A stretch of 64,000 nt of DNA from Salinarimonas sp046292825. GTDB taxonomy: Bacteria; Pseudomonadota; Alphaproteobacteria; Rhizobiales; Beijerinckiaceae. The DNA lies in assembly GCF_046292825.1 (NCBI RefSeq), contig NZ_JBKBQG010000002.1, forward strand, positions 1 to 64,000. Reading direction: 5' to 3'. Position numbers and translations under genes: made by a program. Positions 1-9,143 of the stretch are shown in pieces (the first letter of the stretch is position 1; every line of letters starts with the position of its first letter). The notes below the pieces were generated by a model. It did no database searches, was not told the DNA's origin, and worked only from the letters and a program-made list of their open reading frames with translations.

Positions 1-59
1 CCCGAGGCGGCTCTATATAACCGGCTGAGCGCGGCGTGCAACCCCATTCGCGCGCCCAT

Positions 60-390
60 TCCTCTCCTCCGGAGAGGGATTCGCGCCCCCTCCCTCCCCG
101 GAGGGGAGGGTGGCCCCTGGCGCGGAGCGACAGGGGTCGGGTGGGGCCCGGGTGGAGATCATGCTTCGAACCACGGACCCCACCCGACCTCGTTCGGCTG
201 CGCCTCCGAGGCCACCCTCCCCTACGGGGAGGGATTCGCGCCCCTCCCTCCCCGGAGGGGAGGGTGGCCCCTGGAGCGGAGCGACAGGGGTCGGGTGGGG
301 CCCGGGTGGTGAGCTTGCTTCGAACCGCAGGCCCCACCCGACCTCGTTCGGCTGCGCCTCCGAGGCCACCCTCCCCTACGGGGAGGGATG
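60..390. repeat. 154-bp tandem GC-rich palindromic repeats (two full copies plus a fragment)
   Basis: Two direct copies start at 91 and 245 (period 154). Each opens with CCCTCCCCGGAGGGGAGGG and closes with CCCTCCCCTACGGGGAGGG. Inside, GGTCGGGTGGGG is answered by CCCCACCCGACC, so each copy folds on itself. A fragment of a further copy lies at about 60-89. Copy 2 runs up to the stop codon of the leftward acyl-CoA synthetase gene at 391-393. Bases 1-59 hold no recognisable gene. The elements look like REP-type intergenic repeats. Confidence 0.8.
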
Positions 391-2019
391 TCACCCCTCC
401 GCGCGCAGCAGTCTCCGAATCACCTTGCCCGTCGTCGTGAGCGGCAGGCTGTCTCGGAAGGCGATCTCGCGGGGATATTCGTGGGCGGAGAGGCGGGTGC
501 GGACGAAGGCCTGGATGTCGGCGGCGAGCGCGTCGGAGGGCGCCACGCCCGCGCGGGGCACGACGAAGGCCTTGACGATCTCGGTGCGCACCGGGTCCGG
601 CTTGCCGATCACGGCAGCGAGCGAGACGGCGGGGTGGCGCAAGAGGCAATCCTCGATCTCGGTAGGGCCGATGCGATAGCCGGCGGACGTGATCACGTCG
701 TCGTCGCGCCCGACGAAGCGGACGTAGCCGTCCGCGTCGGCGATGCCCTGGTCGCCCGTCGTCATCCAATCGCCGACGAATTTGGCCGCCGTCGCCTCGG
801 GGCGGTTCCAATAGGAGAGGAACATCACCGGATCGGGCCGCATCACCGCGATCTGTCCGGCCTCGCCCGGCGCGCAGACGGAGCCGTCCTCACGGATGAT
901 CGCGACGCGATGGCCCGGCACGGGCTTGCCGATCGCGCCCGGCCGCACCACGCCGATCGCCGCGCAGGCGGAGAGGACGAGGTTGCACTCGGTCTGGCCG
1001 TAGAACTCGTTGATCGTCAGCCCCAGGGCCTCGCGCCCCCAGGCGAGCGTCTCCTCGCCGAGCGCCTCGCCACCGGAGCCGACGGTGCGCAGCCGCAGAT
1101 CGTGGCGGCCGACGGGGCTCGCGCTCGCGCGCAGCATCCGCAGCGCGGTCGGCGGGATGAAGGCGTTGCGGATCGCGAAGTCCGCCATCAGCCGATAGGC
1201 CTCGTCCGGATCGAACTTCTCGAACTTGCGCGCCACCACCGCGACGCCGTGATGGAGCCCCGGCAGGAGCACGTTGAGGAGCCCGCCGGCCCAGGCCCAG
1301 TCCGCCGGCGTCCAGAGCCGGTCGCCGGGAGCGGGCAGGAATTCGTGATGCATCGCGACGCCGGGCAGGTGGCCGAGGAGCACGCGATGGGCGTGCAGCG
1401 CGCCCTTGGGCATGCCGGTCGTACCCGAGGTGTAGATCATCATCGCCGGATCGTCGGCGAGCGTGTCGACCGGCGCGAAATCGGGCCGCCCGGAGGCGAG
1501 CGCCGCCTCCCACGCGATCACCTCCGGCCCCGGCCCGCTCGCCGCGCCGTCGAGGCAGATCACGGTCTCGAGCGCGGGCAGATCGGCGAAGGTGCCGTCG
1601 AGCTTCGCCAGCCCCGAGCCCGTCGTGACGAGGACGCGCGCGCCCGCGTCCTGCAGCCGGTAGGTCAGCGCGTCGACGCCGAACAGCATCGCGAGCGGCA
1701 GCGCGATCGCGCCGAGCTTGTAGATCGCCACATGCGCGATCGCCACCGCGGCCGATTGCGGCATGAGGATCGCGACCCGGTCGCCGCGCCCCACGCCGCG
1801 GGCGGCGAGCGCGCTCGCGAGGCGGTTCGAGGCCTCGCGCAGCATCGCGTAATCGACGACGCTCGTCGCGCCGTCCGGATGCGCCTCGATGATCGCCGGC
1901 CGCCGCGGATCGACCGCCGCCCAGCGGTCGCAGACGTCGACGCCGATATTGTAACGCTCCGGAATCGCCCAGCGGAAGGTCGCGGTGAGCGTGTCGTAGT
2001 CGCGGGCCTCGCCCAGCAT
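391..2019 (-). CDS. AMP-forming acyl-CoA synthetase (medium-chain / acetate-CoA ligase type)
   Basis: This enzyme of the ANL superfamily would activate a carboxylic acid with ATP and CoA through an acyl-adenylate. The ATP-binding loop YTSGTTGMPKG lies near residue 196, EFYGQTE near residue 340, the hinge region GYRIGPTEIE follows, and the C-terminal catalytic lysine is in TTTGKVIRR. The 542-residue length is normal for the family. The start chosen is the ATG at 2019, preceded by GAAGAGAG; a longer frame back to 2091 has no support. The layout resembles medium-chain acyl-CoA synthetases (ACSM type), but the chain length accepted cannot be read from sequence. It stands alone on this strand, 75 bp downstream of rsmA, and may be read from the operon promoter. 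Confidence 0.88.
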   Translation of the reverse strand: MLGEARDYDTLTATFRWAIPERYNIGVDVCDRWAAVDPRRPAIIEAHPDGATSVVDYAMLREASNRLASALAARGVGRGDRVAILMPQSAAVAIAHVAIYKLGAIALPLAMLFGVDALTYRLQDAGARVLVTTGSGLAKLDGTFADLPALETVICLDGAASGPGPEVIAWEAALASGRPDFAPVDTLADDPAMMIYTSGTTGMPKGALHAHRVLLGHLPGVAMHHEFLPAPGDRLWTPADWAWAGGLLNVLLPGLHHGVAVVARKFEKFDPDEAYRLMADFAIRNAFIPPTALRMLRASASPVGRHDLRLRTVGSGGEALGEETLAWGREALGLTINEFYGQTECNLVLSACAAIGVVRPGAIGKPVPGHRVAIIREDGSVCAPGEAGQIAVMRPDPVMFLSYWNRPEATAAKFVGDWMTTGDQGIADADGYVRFVGRDDDVITSAGYRIGPTEIEDCLLRHPAVSLAAVIGKPDPVRTEIVKAFVVPRAGVAPSDALAADIQAFVRTRLSAHEYPREIAFRDSLPLTTTGKVIRRLLRAEG

Positions 2020-2094
2020 GGCGGCTCTCTTCGGATGGTGGCCGAGTGGGATCCGGGATGTAGCAGAGCCGCGCTCGCGGCGCGAATCCACCGC

Positions 2095-2952
2095 TCAGCC
2101 GGCCCGCCGCAGCTCCGCGAGCGCGGTCGCGAGCGCCACGAAGCCCGCGACCGGGATCTCCTCCGCCCGCATCGTCTCGGAGAGCCCCGCGCGGGAGAGG
2201 AGCGTGAGCGGGTCGACGGAGAGGCCCTTGAGGCTCTGGCGCAGCATCTTGCGGCGCTGCCCGAAGGCGGCGCCGGTGACCGCCTCGAGCAAAGCCACGT
2301 CGCAGGGCGCGGGCTCCGGCCGCGGATCGAGCCGCACCACGCTCGAGACGACCTTCGGCGGCGGCACGAAGGCCGAGGGCGCGACGTCGAACAGGATGCG
2401 CGCGCGCGTGCGCCAGCCGCACAAGACGCCGAGCCTCCCGTAATTCGCCCGGTCCCCCTCGTCCGCGACGATGCGCTCGGCGACTTCGCGCTGGAACATC
2501 AGGGTCAGGCTCTCCCACCAGGGCGGCCAGACGCGCGCGCCGACCCAGCCGACGAGGAGCTGCGCGCCGACATTGTAGGGCAGGTTCGCGACGATCCGCG
2601 CGGGCCCCTCCGGCAGGTGGGGGCGCGGATCGAAGGCGAGCGCGTCGGCCTCCACCACCTCGAGGCGCCCCGGATAGGCCTGCGCGATCTCGGCCAGCGC
2701 CGGCAGGCAGCGCGCGTCGCGCTCGATCGCGACGACCTTGCGCGCGCCGCCCGCGAGGAGCGCGCGGGTGAGGCCGCCGGGACCGGGACCGATCTCGACG
2801 ACGCTCGCGCCCTCGAGCGGACCGGAGGCGCGGGCGATCCGGCTCGTCAGGTTGAGGTCGAACAGGAAATTCTGGCCGAGCGTCTTCTTCGGCGCGAGCC
2901 CGTGGCGCGCGACCACCTCGCGCAGCGGGGGAAGCGCGTCGATCGCGCTCAT
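2095..2952 (-). CDS. rsmA: 16S rRNA (adenine1518-N6/adenine1519-N6)-dimethyltransferase RsmA
   Basis: RsmA (KsgA) dimethylates two adjacent adenines near the 3' end of 16S rRNA late in 30S assembly, using S-adenosylmethionine. The protein has 285 residues. It starts with the typical KKTLGQNFLFD segment, then the SAM-binding motif EIGPGPGGLT near residue 50 and the catalytic NLPYNVGAQLL near residue 120. The ATG overlaps the pdxA stop by four bases (ATGA), which fixes the start and indicates translational coupling. It is the last gene of the lptF-lptG-lptD-pdxA-rsmA operon, and pdxA-rsmA pairing is widespread in proteobacteria. Confidence 0.96.
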   Translation of the reverse strand: MSAIDALPPLREVVARHGLAPKKTLGQNFLFDLNLTSRIARASGPLEGASVVEIGPGPGGLTRALLAGGARKVVAIERDARCLPALAEIAQAYPGRLEVVEADALAFDPRPHLPEGPARIVANLPYNVGAQLLVGWVGARVWPPWWESLTLMFQREVAERIVADEGDRANYGRLGVLCGWRTRARILFDVAPSAFVPPPKVVSSVVRLDPRPEPAPCDVALLEAVTGAAFGQRRKMLRQSLKGLSVDPLTLLSRAGLSETMRAEEIPVAGFVALATALAELRRAG

Positions 2953-3980
2953 CGCTCCGCCGCGCCGCCCTCGGTGCCGGCGAGCCTTTCGGCGAGCCGC
3001 AGCGCCGCGATCAGGCTGTCGGGCCGCGCGAGCCTGCGCCCGGCGATGTCGAAGGCGGTGCCGTGGTCGGGCGAGGTGCGCACGAAGGGCAGGCCGAGCG
3101 TCACGTTCACCGCCTCGTCGAAGGCGATGGTCTTGATCGGGACGAGCGCCTGGTCGTGATACATCGCGAGCGCCACGTCGTAGCCCGCCCGCGCGCGCGC
3201 ATGGAACATCGTGTCGGCCGGATAGGGCCCCCGCGCGTCGATTCCCTCGGCGCGCAGGGTGGCGATGGCGGGGGCGATCGTCTCGATCTCCTCGCGCCCC
3301 ATCGCCCCGCTCTCGCCCGCATGGGGGTTGAGCCCGGCAAGCGCGAGCCGCGGCGCGGAGAGGCCGAAGCGGCGCGCGAGATCGCGCGCGACGATCCGCG
3401 CCGTCTCGACGATGGTCCCTTGCGTGAGCGCGGCGGGGACGTCCGCGAGCGGGATGTGCACCGTCACCGGCACCACCGCGAGCCCCTCCGACCACAGCAT
3501 CATGACGGAGCGCGGCGGCGCCTCGCCGGGTGCGACGGCGAGGGTCGCGAGATATTCCGTGTGGCCCGGATGGCGAAAGCCCGCCTCGTAGAGCACGGCC
3601 TTGGCGATCGGGTTCGTCACCACCGCCCCGGCGCGACCGGAGCGGGCGAGCGCGACCGCGCGATCGATCGATTCGAGGATGGCCGGCGCGTTGGCGGGAT
3701 CGGGCCGGCCCGGTTCGGCGCCGACGCGCGCCGCGAGCGGCAGGACGGGCAGCGCCCCGTCGAACAAGGCGGGCGCCTCGCCGATGTCGGAGATCGCGGC
3801 GATCGGCGCGTCGGCGCCCCCGAGGCGTTCGGCGAGGCGTGCGAGATGGTCGGGATCGCCGATCAGGGCGAAGGGCGGTACGCCCGCCTGCCTGCGCGCG
3901 GCATAAGCGGCGAGCGCGAGTTCGGGGCCGATCCCGGCGGGATCGCCCAGGGTCAGGGCGAGCGGCGCGCGGGCCATCAT
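2949..3980 (-). CDS. pdxA: 4-hydroxythreonine-4-phosphate dehydrogenase PdxA
   Basis: PdxA oxidises 4-phospho-hydroxy-L-threonine with NAD(P)+ in the DXP-dependent pathway to pyridoxal phosphate. The 343-residue protein begins with the family's LALTLGDPAGIGPE. It carries the divalent-metal histidines in HPGHTEY (about residue 137), NPHAGESG (about 217) and MYHDQALVPIK (about 272). Two ATGs lie in tandem; the first (3980) overlaps the lptD stop as ATGA, the second is at 3977. In E. coli and most Rhizobiales, surA sits between lptD and pdxA; here the two genes touch and no surA is present. Confidence 0.96.
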   Translation of the reverse strand: MMARAPLALTLGDPAGIGPELALAAYAARRQAGVPPFALIGDPDHLARLAERLGGADAPIAAISDIGEAPALFDGALPVLPLAARVGAEPGRPDPANAPAILESIDRAVALARSGRAGAVVTNPIAKAVLYEAGFRHPGHTEYLATLAVAPGEAPPRSVMMLWSEGLAVVPVTVHIPLADVPAALTQGTIVETARIVARDLARRFGLSAPRLALAGLNPHAGESGAMGREEIETIAPAIATLRAEGIDARGPYPADTMFHARARAGYDVALAMYHDQALVPIKTIAFDEAVNVTLGLPFVRTSPDHGTAFDIAGRRLARPDSLIAALRLAERLAGTEGGAAER

Positions 3981-6415
3981 CGGCTCGCGACGTCCGAATC
4001 GAGCGATTGCTGCAGCCCGATCTCGCCGAGGCTCACGAGTTCGAGCCGGAACATCACGGTGCGGTTGTAGCGATCCTTGCCGGTCGCGCCGCGGATCGGC
4101 GCGGCCGTCATCGACACGGTAAAGGTGGTGCACTCGTCGGCATAGCCGGCGCCCACGGACAGGCTGGAAATGCGCGGATTGCCGGTGCCGGTCGGGGCGC
4201 CGTCGCGGAAGCGGGCGAGATCGAGCGCGATCGAACCGTCGAGGAACCAGTTCTCCGTCAGGTCGATGCGACCGGTCGCGCTCAACCCCTCGCGGGCCCG
4301 GTCGAAGCCGAGCTGCGGCTGGCGGGCGAAGTGCGCGTAGGCGAGCGTCGCGCGCGCCGCGCCGATCCGCGCCGTCGCGTTCGCCTCGATGCGGGTGAAA
4401 TCGAGCGTGTCGCGGTCCAGACGCGCCCGCGCGCCGACCTGCAGCCCGCGCCAGGGCTGGACCGTGATGCCGCCCACGTAATCGGAGAGGCGCTTGTCGA
4501 GGCCGCTGCCGGCGCCGGCATCGACGAGCCCGGTCTCGCGGTAGGAATTGCGCCCGGCGAGGTGCGCCGACTGGCCGACTATGGCGTGGACGAACACGCC
4601 GTTGTCGCCGTTGAACGTGTACTGGAGCGCGTAATTCGCCCGCACCCCGCCTTCCGCACGGTCGAAGCCGGCGAACTTGTCCCAGGCGAAGAGCGACGAG
4701 GTGTCGAAGGCCACGCTCTGCGCGTCCTCGTTCGGGAAGCGGCCGACGAGCGTCTCGTTCGGGCGCGCCACGATCTGCACCATGGGCTCGATCACGTGCG
4801 TGCCGCCGAGCCCGCTCGCGGCGAGCGGGAAGCGGTAGTCGAGCCCGACCGCCGGCATCACGCGAGCCGCCGTGTCGTCCCGTCCGGAGACGAAGGCCCG
4901 CGCGTCCGCGTTCTGGAAGCCCGTCAGGTTCGGCGAGAACCAGAAGCCGTCGAGCCGGGCATAGGCGAACGGCGTCCACGCCTGGCCCAGACCGTCGATG
5001 AAGCGGCGGCGCCAGGAGAGTTCGGCCGAGGCGCGCGCGTAATTGCCCGCGAGCCCGAGCGCCGCGCGTCTGCCGTCCGGCAGATCGAGGAATTGCGCCC
5101 GCTCGCGGCTGAGGCTCGTCACGTTCGCCCGCAGCCCGATCTCGCCGCCGAGGAAATCGGGGCCGGTGAAGCGCCGGTCGTAGTCGATCACCGGGTGGAC
5201 GATCGGCTGGCTCTTCTGGACTTCGTTGCTCGTCAGCACCTTGAAATAATAGCCGCGCGCCTCGAAGAACGAGCGCTCGCCGCGGCCCTGCAGGAAGACG
5301 GTCGAGATCGCCTCGCTCAGGCCGGCGCCGCCATAGCCGTAATCCTCGAGGAAGTGCCTGTCGGAGAGGAACGTCGCGTTCCAGCCGAAGCTCCAGCGCG
5401 GATTGATCGAGAAGCGCCCGGCCGTGCGGATCATGCCGCGGGCGCCGCCGGCGGCGCCGGCCCGTTGCGGCCGGTTGAACGCCGACGAATCCTGCTCGAA
5501 GATGCCGGCCGCGCGGATCGAATAGGATCCCGTCATCAGCCGGTGGCGCCATTCGACATCGCCGAGGAAGCCCTGCCGCGACAGATAGGCGGGGCGGAAG
5601 GTGAGATCGTAGTTCGGCGCGAGATTCCAGAAGAAGGGGATCTGCGTGCCGAAGCCGAGCTTCTCCGAGAAGACGAAGGTCGGGGCGAGAAAGCCCGTCT
5701 TGCGCCGCACCGTCGGGTCCGGCGACCAGAAATAGGGCACGTTCGCGATCGGGACGCCGAGGAATTCGAGCGAGGCGTTCTCGTAATAGATCGTCTGCTC
5801 TTCGCGGTCGTGGATGATCCGCGCCGCCTTCACCTGCCAGAGCGGCGGCCGCAGCGGGTTTTCCGCGCAAGGCTCGCAGGTCGTGTAGGTGCCGCGCTGA
5901 AAGACGGTGATGTCGCCCTCGATGCGCTCGGCGCGCGGGGCGGTGAAGCGCCCCGTCGCCGGCCGCGAGCCGGTCAGCACCTCCTGCTCGACGCGCAGCG
6001 AATCGATGAAGCCGGTCCGGAAATCGTCGGTGAGCTCGATCACGGAGCCGGTGACGACCGCGCCGTCGGGATCGAGGAGGCGGGCATTGCCCTCCGCCCG
6101 CACCCGGCCGGTGCGCTGGTCGTAGACGACGCGGTCGGCCTGCAGCGTGCGGCCGTCGTAATTGATCTCGACATTGCCGACGGCGGACACGGTCTGCGCG
6201 ACGTTGTCGTAGACGAGCTCGTCCGCCTCCACGAGCATGCGCGCGTCCGGATCGGCGGCGGCGATCGCCGGCTGCGCGTGCGCGCTCGGCGGCCCCGACA
6301 GGGCGGCCGTCATGGCGCCGATCGCCGTCGCCATCGACAACGCCAAAGCGATGCGCGCTACGCTCGTCCTCACACGTCCCACTCCGGCCTTCTGCCGATT
6401 CGCCCCGCTGGCCAT
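3977..6415 (-). CDS. lptD: LPS-assembly protein LptD
   Basis: LptD is the outer-membrane beta-barrel that, with LptE, inserts lipopolysaccharide into the outer leaflet. The 812-residue protein has a signal peptide ending near AHAQPA (residue 45-50), then an OstA/LptA-like periplasmic domain (about 55-170, with DELVYDN and TLQADRVVYD). A long C-terminal barrel of alternating aromatic strands follows. Cysteines are seen in TTCEPCAENP and in ADECTTF near the C-terminus; paired disulfides are typical of LptD. The start is the ATG at 6415, which overlaps the lptG stop (ATGA). LPS-export genes lptF and lptG lie directly upstream. Confidence 0.94.
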   Translation of the reverse strand: MASGANRQKAGVGRVRTSVARIALALSMATAIGAMTAALSGPPSAHAQPAIAAADPDARMLVEADELVYDNVAQTVSAVGNVEINYDGRTLQADRVVYDQRTGRVRAEGNARLLDPDGAVVTGSVIELTDDFRTGFIDSLRVEQEVLTGSRPATGRFTAPRAERIEGDITVFQRGTYTTCEPCAENPLRPPLWQVKAARIIHDREEQTIYYENASLEFLGVPIANVPYFWSPDPTVRRKTGFLAPTFVFSEKLGFGTQIPFFWNLAPNYDLTFRPAYLSRQGFLGDVEWRHRLMTGSYSIRAAGIFEQDSSAFNRPQRAGAAGGARGMIRTAGRFSINPRWSFGWNATFLSDRHFLEDYGYGGAGLSEAISTVFLQGRGERSFFEARGYYFKVLTSNEVQKSQPIVHPVIDYDRRFTGPDFLGGEIGLRANVTSLSRERAQFLDLPDGRRAALGLAGNYARASAELSWRRRFIDGLGQAWTPFAYARLDGFWFSPNLTGFQNADARAFVSGRDDTAARVMPAVGLDYRFPLAASGLGGTHVIEPMVQIVARPNETLVGRFPNEDAQSVAFDTSSLFAWDKFAGFDRAEGGVRANYALQYTFNGDNGVFVHAIVGQSAHLAGRNSYRETGLVDAGAGSGLDKRLSDYVGGITVQPWRGLQVGARARLDRDTLDFTRIEANATARIGAARATLAYAHFARQPQLGFDRAREGLSATGRIDLTENWFLDGSIALDLARFRDGAPTGTGNPRISSLSVGAGYADECTTFTVSMTAAPIRGATGKDRYNRTVMFRLELVSLGEIGLQQSLDSDVASR

Positions 6416-7503
6416 CAGCCGTCTTCCTGATGGAGCAAGGCGAGCACTCCGAGCAAGCTCCCGACGACGGCCGGGAGCCATGCGGCGACGGTTGTCCCCA
6501 CGAGACCCGAAGCCCCGAGATCTTCCATCACCTCGGTCGCCACATAAAGCAGGAATCCCGCTGCCACGCCACCCAGAACCATCTGGCCGACGCCACCAAA
6601 CCGGAAGAATCTTAAGGAAACGGAAGCCGCCACGAGAACCATGGCGACGAACAGCAACGGTCGCGCCGTCAGAGCCTCGTATTGCAGGCGGTAGGGCGTC
6701 GCGTCGAGCCCCGCGCGCTCGGTCTGGTCGGCGATCGCGCGCAGCTGCCAGAACGGCACCGAGGCCGGCGGGGTGAAGCTCGTGCGCAGCTGCGACGGAT
6801 CGAGGCTCGAGGGCAGTTCGTAGCGCGCATGCGTCGTCGGCTCGATCTCGGGCCCGAACACCACCGCCTCGTCGAGCGCCCAATAGCCCTCCCGCAATTC
6901 CGCCTCCGCCGCCTCGATCCGCTCCTGGAAGCGACCCTCGCGGTCGAAGGTGAAGACCGTCACCCGCGCGATCCGCGTCGAGCCCTCGACGCGCGCCTCC
7001 GCCCTCAGGATCGCGGTACCGTCGGGGCTGCGTTGGCGGATCCAGACGATCTCCTCGCTCACCCGGCCGAGCTCGTTCGCGAACAGAGCGGCCTCGCGCA
7101 CGCTCGCCTCGCGCTTCATCGTCGCAGCGAGCGGATTGTAGGCGAACACCGCGAAGAGACCGATGCCGATCGCGACCGCGACGCCTGGCTGGAGGAATTG
7201 CCAGGCCGAGACGCCCGCCGCGCGGGCCACCACGAGCTCGAGCTTGCGCGACAATTGCAGGAGCGCGATCATCGCCCCGAACAGGACGGCGAAGGGCAGA
7301 ACCTGTTCCGTCACCGTCGGCGTGCGCAGGAGCGAGAGGAACGCGATTTCGCCCGCGCCGACGCCCTCCGTCTCCCCGGCCCCGCGCATCAATTCGACGA
7401 AATCGACCGTGTAGACGAGCAGGAACACGGTCGCGAACACGCCGCCGATCGCGCGCAGGAAGCGGGTCGCGAGATAGGTGCCGAAGGTCGCCCCCACGAG
7501 CAT
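6415..7503 (-). CDS. lptG: LPS export ABC transporter permease LptG
   Basis: LptG pairs with LptF and the LptB ATPase to extract lipopolysaccharide from the inner membrane and push it onto the periplasmic bridge. The 362-residue protein has the YjgP/YjgQ layout. Three N-terminal membrane helices fall in the first 115 residues, a soluble beta-jellyroll spans about 120-265, and three C-terminal helices end in AWLPAVVGSLLGVLALL. The ATG at 7503 lies 5 bp after the lptF stop. LptB is not in this window. Confidence 0.93.
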   Translation of the reverse strand: MLVGATFGTYLATRFLRAIGGVFATVFLLVYTVDFVELMRGAGETEGVGAGEIAFLSLLRTPTVTEQVLPFAVLFGAMIALLQLSRKLELVVARAAGVSAWQFLQPGVAVAIGIGLFAVFAYNPLAATMKREASVREAALFANELGRVSEEIVWIRQRSPDGTAILRAEARVEGSTRIARVTVFTFDREGRFQERIEAAEAELREGYWALDEAVVFGPEIEPTTHARYELPSSLDPSQLRTSFTPPASVPFWQLRAIADQTERAGLDATPYRLQYEALTARPLLFVAMVLVAASVSLRFFRFGGVGQMVLGGVAAGFLLYVATEVMEDLGASGLVGTTVAAWLPAVVGSLLGVLALLHQEDG

Positions 7504-7508
7504 CGCCG

Positions 7509-8663
7509 TCAGCCTCCGGCAGCGTCGAGGCGCAGGTGCCCGCCCGACGCGCCCTGCGCGAACGGGCGGCGCTCGCGCCCGCTCCGGCTCGCGGCGAGCA
7601 CGATCCCGAGCGGCAGCAGGATCGCGAGGATCGGCGCGCCCCAGACGCCGATCAGCCCCCAGGGCGAGCCGACGGCGGCGCTCGAGGCGGCGAAGCCGGC
7701 GACGCGCGCGAGCGCCATTCCCCCGACCGCGGCGGCGATGGCGGCCCCCCTCCCCTGTCGCGTCGTCACGGCCTGGCCGAGCGCGGCGAAGGCGATGACG
7801 ATGCTGCCGAGCGGGTAGAGCCACGCGGTCAGCCGGTCGTGGAGCTCGGCGCGGAACCGCCCGGGCGCCGCCTGAAAGAACGGGTCGGCGGGATCGGGCG
7901 CGAAGAGCGCGGCGGTCGATTGCTCGCGCGGCTTGTAGAAGATCGTACCCTGCTCCCCCGCGAAGGCCGCGAGATCCACCGCGTAGCGCTCGAAGGTCAC
8001 GATCGAGCCGTCCGCGCGCCCCGGCACCAGCCGGTGCACCGAGCCGCGCTCGAGCAGGAGGAAGCTCTGCTCGCCGACATCCGCCGCGATCCCGCGTTCG
8101 GCGATGTAGACGAGGATGCGCTCGGGGTCGCGCCGGTCCTGCAGGAAGACGCCGAGGAGCGCGTCCCCCGAGCGCTCGCGGAAGGAGAAGGTGATCCCGC
8201 GGTCGAGATCCGTGAACTGGCCCTCCCGCACGAGATTGGCGACGAAGTCGGCGCGGATCTTCGTGATCATGTGGCGGAGCTCGTTGAAGCTCGCCGGCAT
8301 CAGCCATAGCGTGTTGATCGCCACCACGACCGCGACCACGCCGCCGAGCGCCAGGAACGGCCGCATCAGCCGCAGCGGCGAGGCGCCGGCGGCGGTGGCG
8401 ACCACCCATTCCGAATCGCCGTTGAGCTTGTTGAGCGTGTAGACGGCCGCGATGAACAGCGCGACGGGGGCGATCACGGTCACGAGCGCGGGCAGGGTCA
8501 ACCCCGTCACGGCGAGGAAGACGAGGATCGTCTGCCCCTTGCCGGTGACGAGATCGAGCTCCCGCAGCGCCTGCGTCACCCAGATCACGGCGGTCAGGCC
8601 CACGAGCACGGCGAGGAAGGCGCCCGTGGTCGTGCGCAGGATGTAGCGTTCGAGGAGGGTCAT
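7509..8663 (-). CDS. lptF: LPS export ABC transporter permease LptF
   Basis: LptF is the partner permease of LptG in the LptB2FG lipopolysaccharide extractor. It has 384 residues. The chosen ATG (8663) gives the typical start MTLLERYILR; an upstream extension to 8717 does not look like this family. N-terminal and C-terminal triplets of membrane helices flank a periplasmic domain (about 110-260), as in LptG. It is the first gene of the lptFGD-pdxA-rsmA operon, so the promoter should lie in 8664-8858, which it shares with the divergent small gene at 8859. No clear promoter motif was recognised there. Confidence 0.92.
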   Translation of the reverse strand: MTLLERYILRTTTGAFLAVLVGLTAVIWVTQALRELDLVTGKGQTILVFLAVTGLTLPALVTVIAPVALFIAAVYTLNKLNGDSEWVVATAAGASPLRLMRPFLALGGVVAVVVAINTLWLMPASFNELRHMITKIRADFVANLVREGQFTDLDRGITFSFRERSGDALLGVFLQDRRDPERILVYIAERGIAADVGEQSFLLLERGSVHRLVPGRADGSIVTFERYAVDLAAFAGEQGTIFYKPREQSTAALFAPDPADPFFQAAPGRFRAELHDRLTAWLYPLGSIVIAFAALGQAVTTRQGRGAAIAAAVGGMALARVAGFAASSAAVGSPWGLIGVWGAPILAILLPLGIVLAASRSGRERRPFAQGASGGHLRLDAAGG

Positions 8664-8858
8664 GCGGCTGTCTGTGCTCCGGACCCGATGCCTACCCCGC
8701 CCCGATGGCGCGAGCAAGGCAGCGCGGGGTCGCGGGGCACGCCGCTCGCGCGTCCGTGATGGGCGGCCGAACGCCGAGCCGGCTATTGAGCGGCGTCAAT
8801 GCGCGCGGCGGCGGCCGGGCGCATGCTCTCGCGAAATCGCCAAGGAGGAGACGCACGC

Positions 8859-9140
8859 ATGATCACGATCACGGACATCATCGGGCTCAGCGACCTCAGC
8901 GAGGAGGAGGTCGCGGCGCTCGCCGAGCACGAGCACGTGCCGGAGGTCTTCGCGGCGACGCTCGGGGCCTATCTCCTGCACGAGGCCCACGGCGCCGAGC
9001 GCATCCGCGACATGATCCTCGACGACGTGCGCGGAGCGATCCGCCGCCACGACGTCGAGCACGCGCGGCAATTGATCGGGGCGCTCAGACATTTCATGAC
9101 CGAGCACCCCGAGGCGGCCTTCAAGCCGAGCGCCGCCTGA
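8859..9140 (+). CDS. small conserved-looking protein of unknown function
   Basis: This 93-residue protein is not recognised. It is predicted helical and acidic (DLSEEEVAALAEHEHVPEV), with no signal peptide and no membrane segment. The ATG at 8859 is preceded by the strong ribosome-binding site AAGGAGGAG at 8842-8850, which decides against the longer frame from 8799. The gene is divergent from lptF and converges on the chemoreceptor gene, whose stop lies 3 bp beyond. Composition and third-position GC match neighbouring genes, so it is likely a real gene. Confidence 0.7.
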   Translation: MITITDIIGLSDLSEEEVAALAEHEHVPEVFAATLGAYLLHEAHGAERIRDMILDDVRGAIRRHDVEHARQLIGALRHFMTEHPEAAFKPSAA

Positions 9141-9143
9141 GCC

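Noticed and set aside
60..390. CRISPR array
   Set aside because: The period is 154 bp with self-complementary GC-rich repeats, only two full copies, no unique spacers and no cas genes.
388..3159. Very long open frame on the plus strand (over 900 codons)
   Set aside because: It lies antisense to the acyl-CoA synthetase, rsmA and part of pdxA. Its product is Arg/His/Ala-rich low complexity, as expected from frame shadows in high-GC coding DNA.
3530..6430. Long plus-strand frame opposite lptD and pdxA
   Set aside because: Shadow of lptD and pdxA. No domain, no ribosome site, composition typical of an antisense frame.
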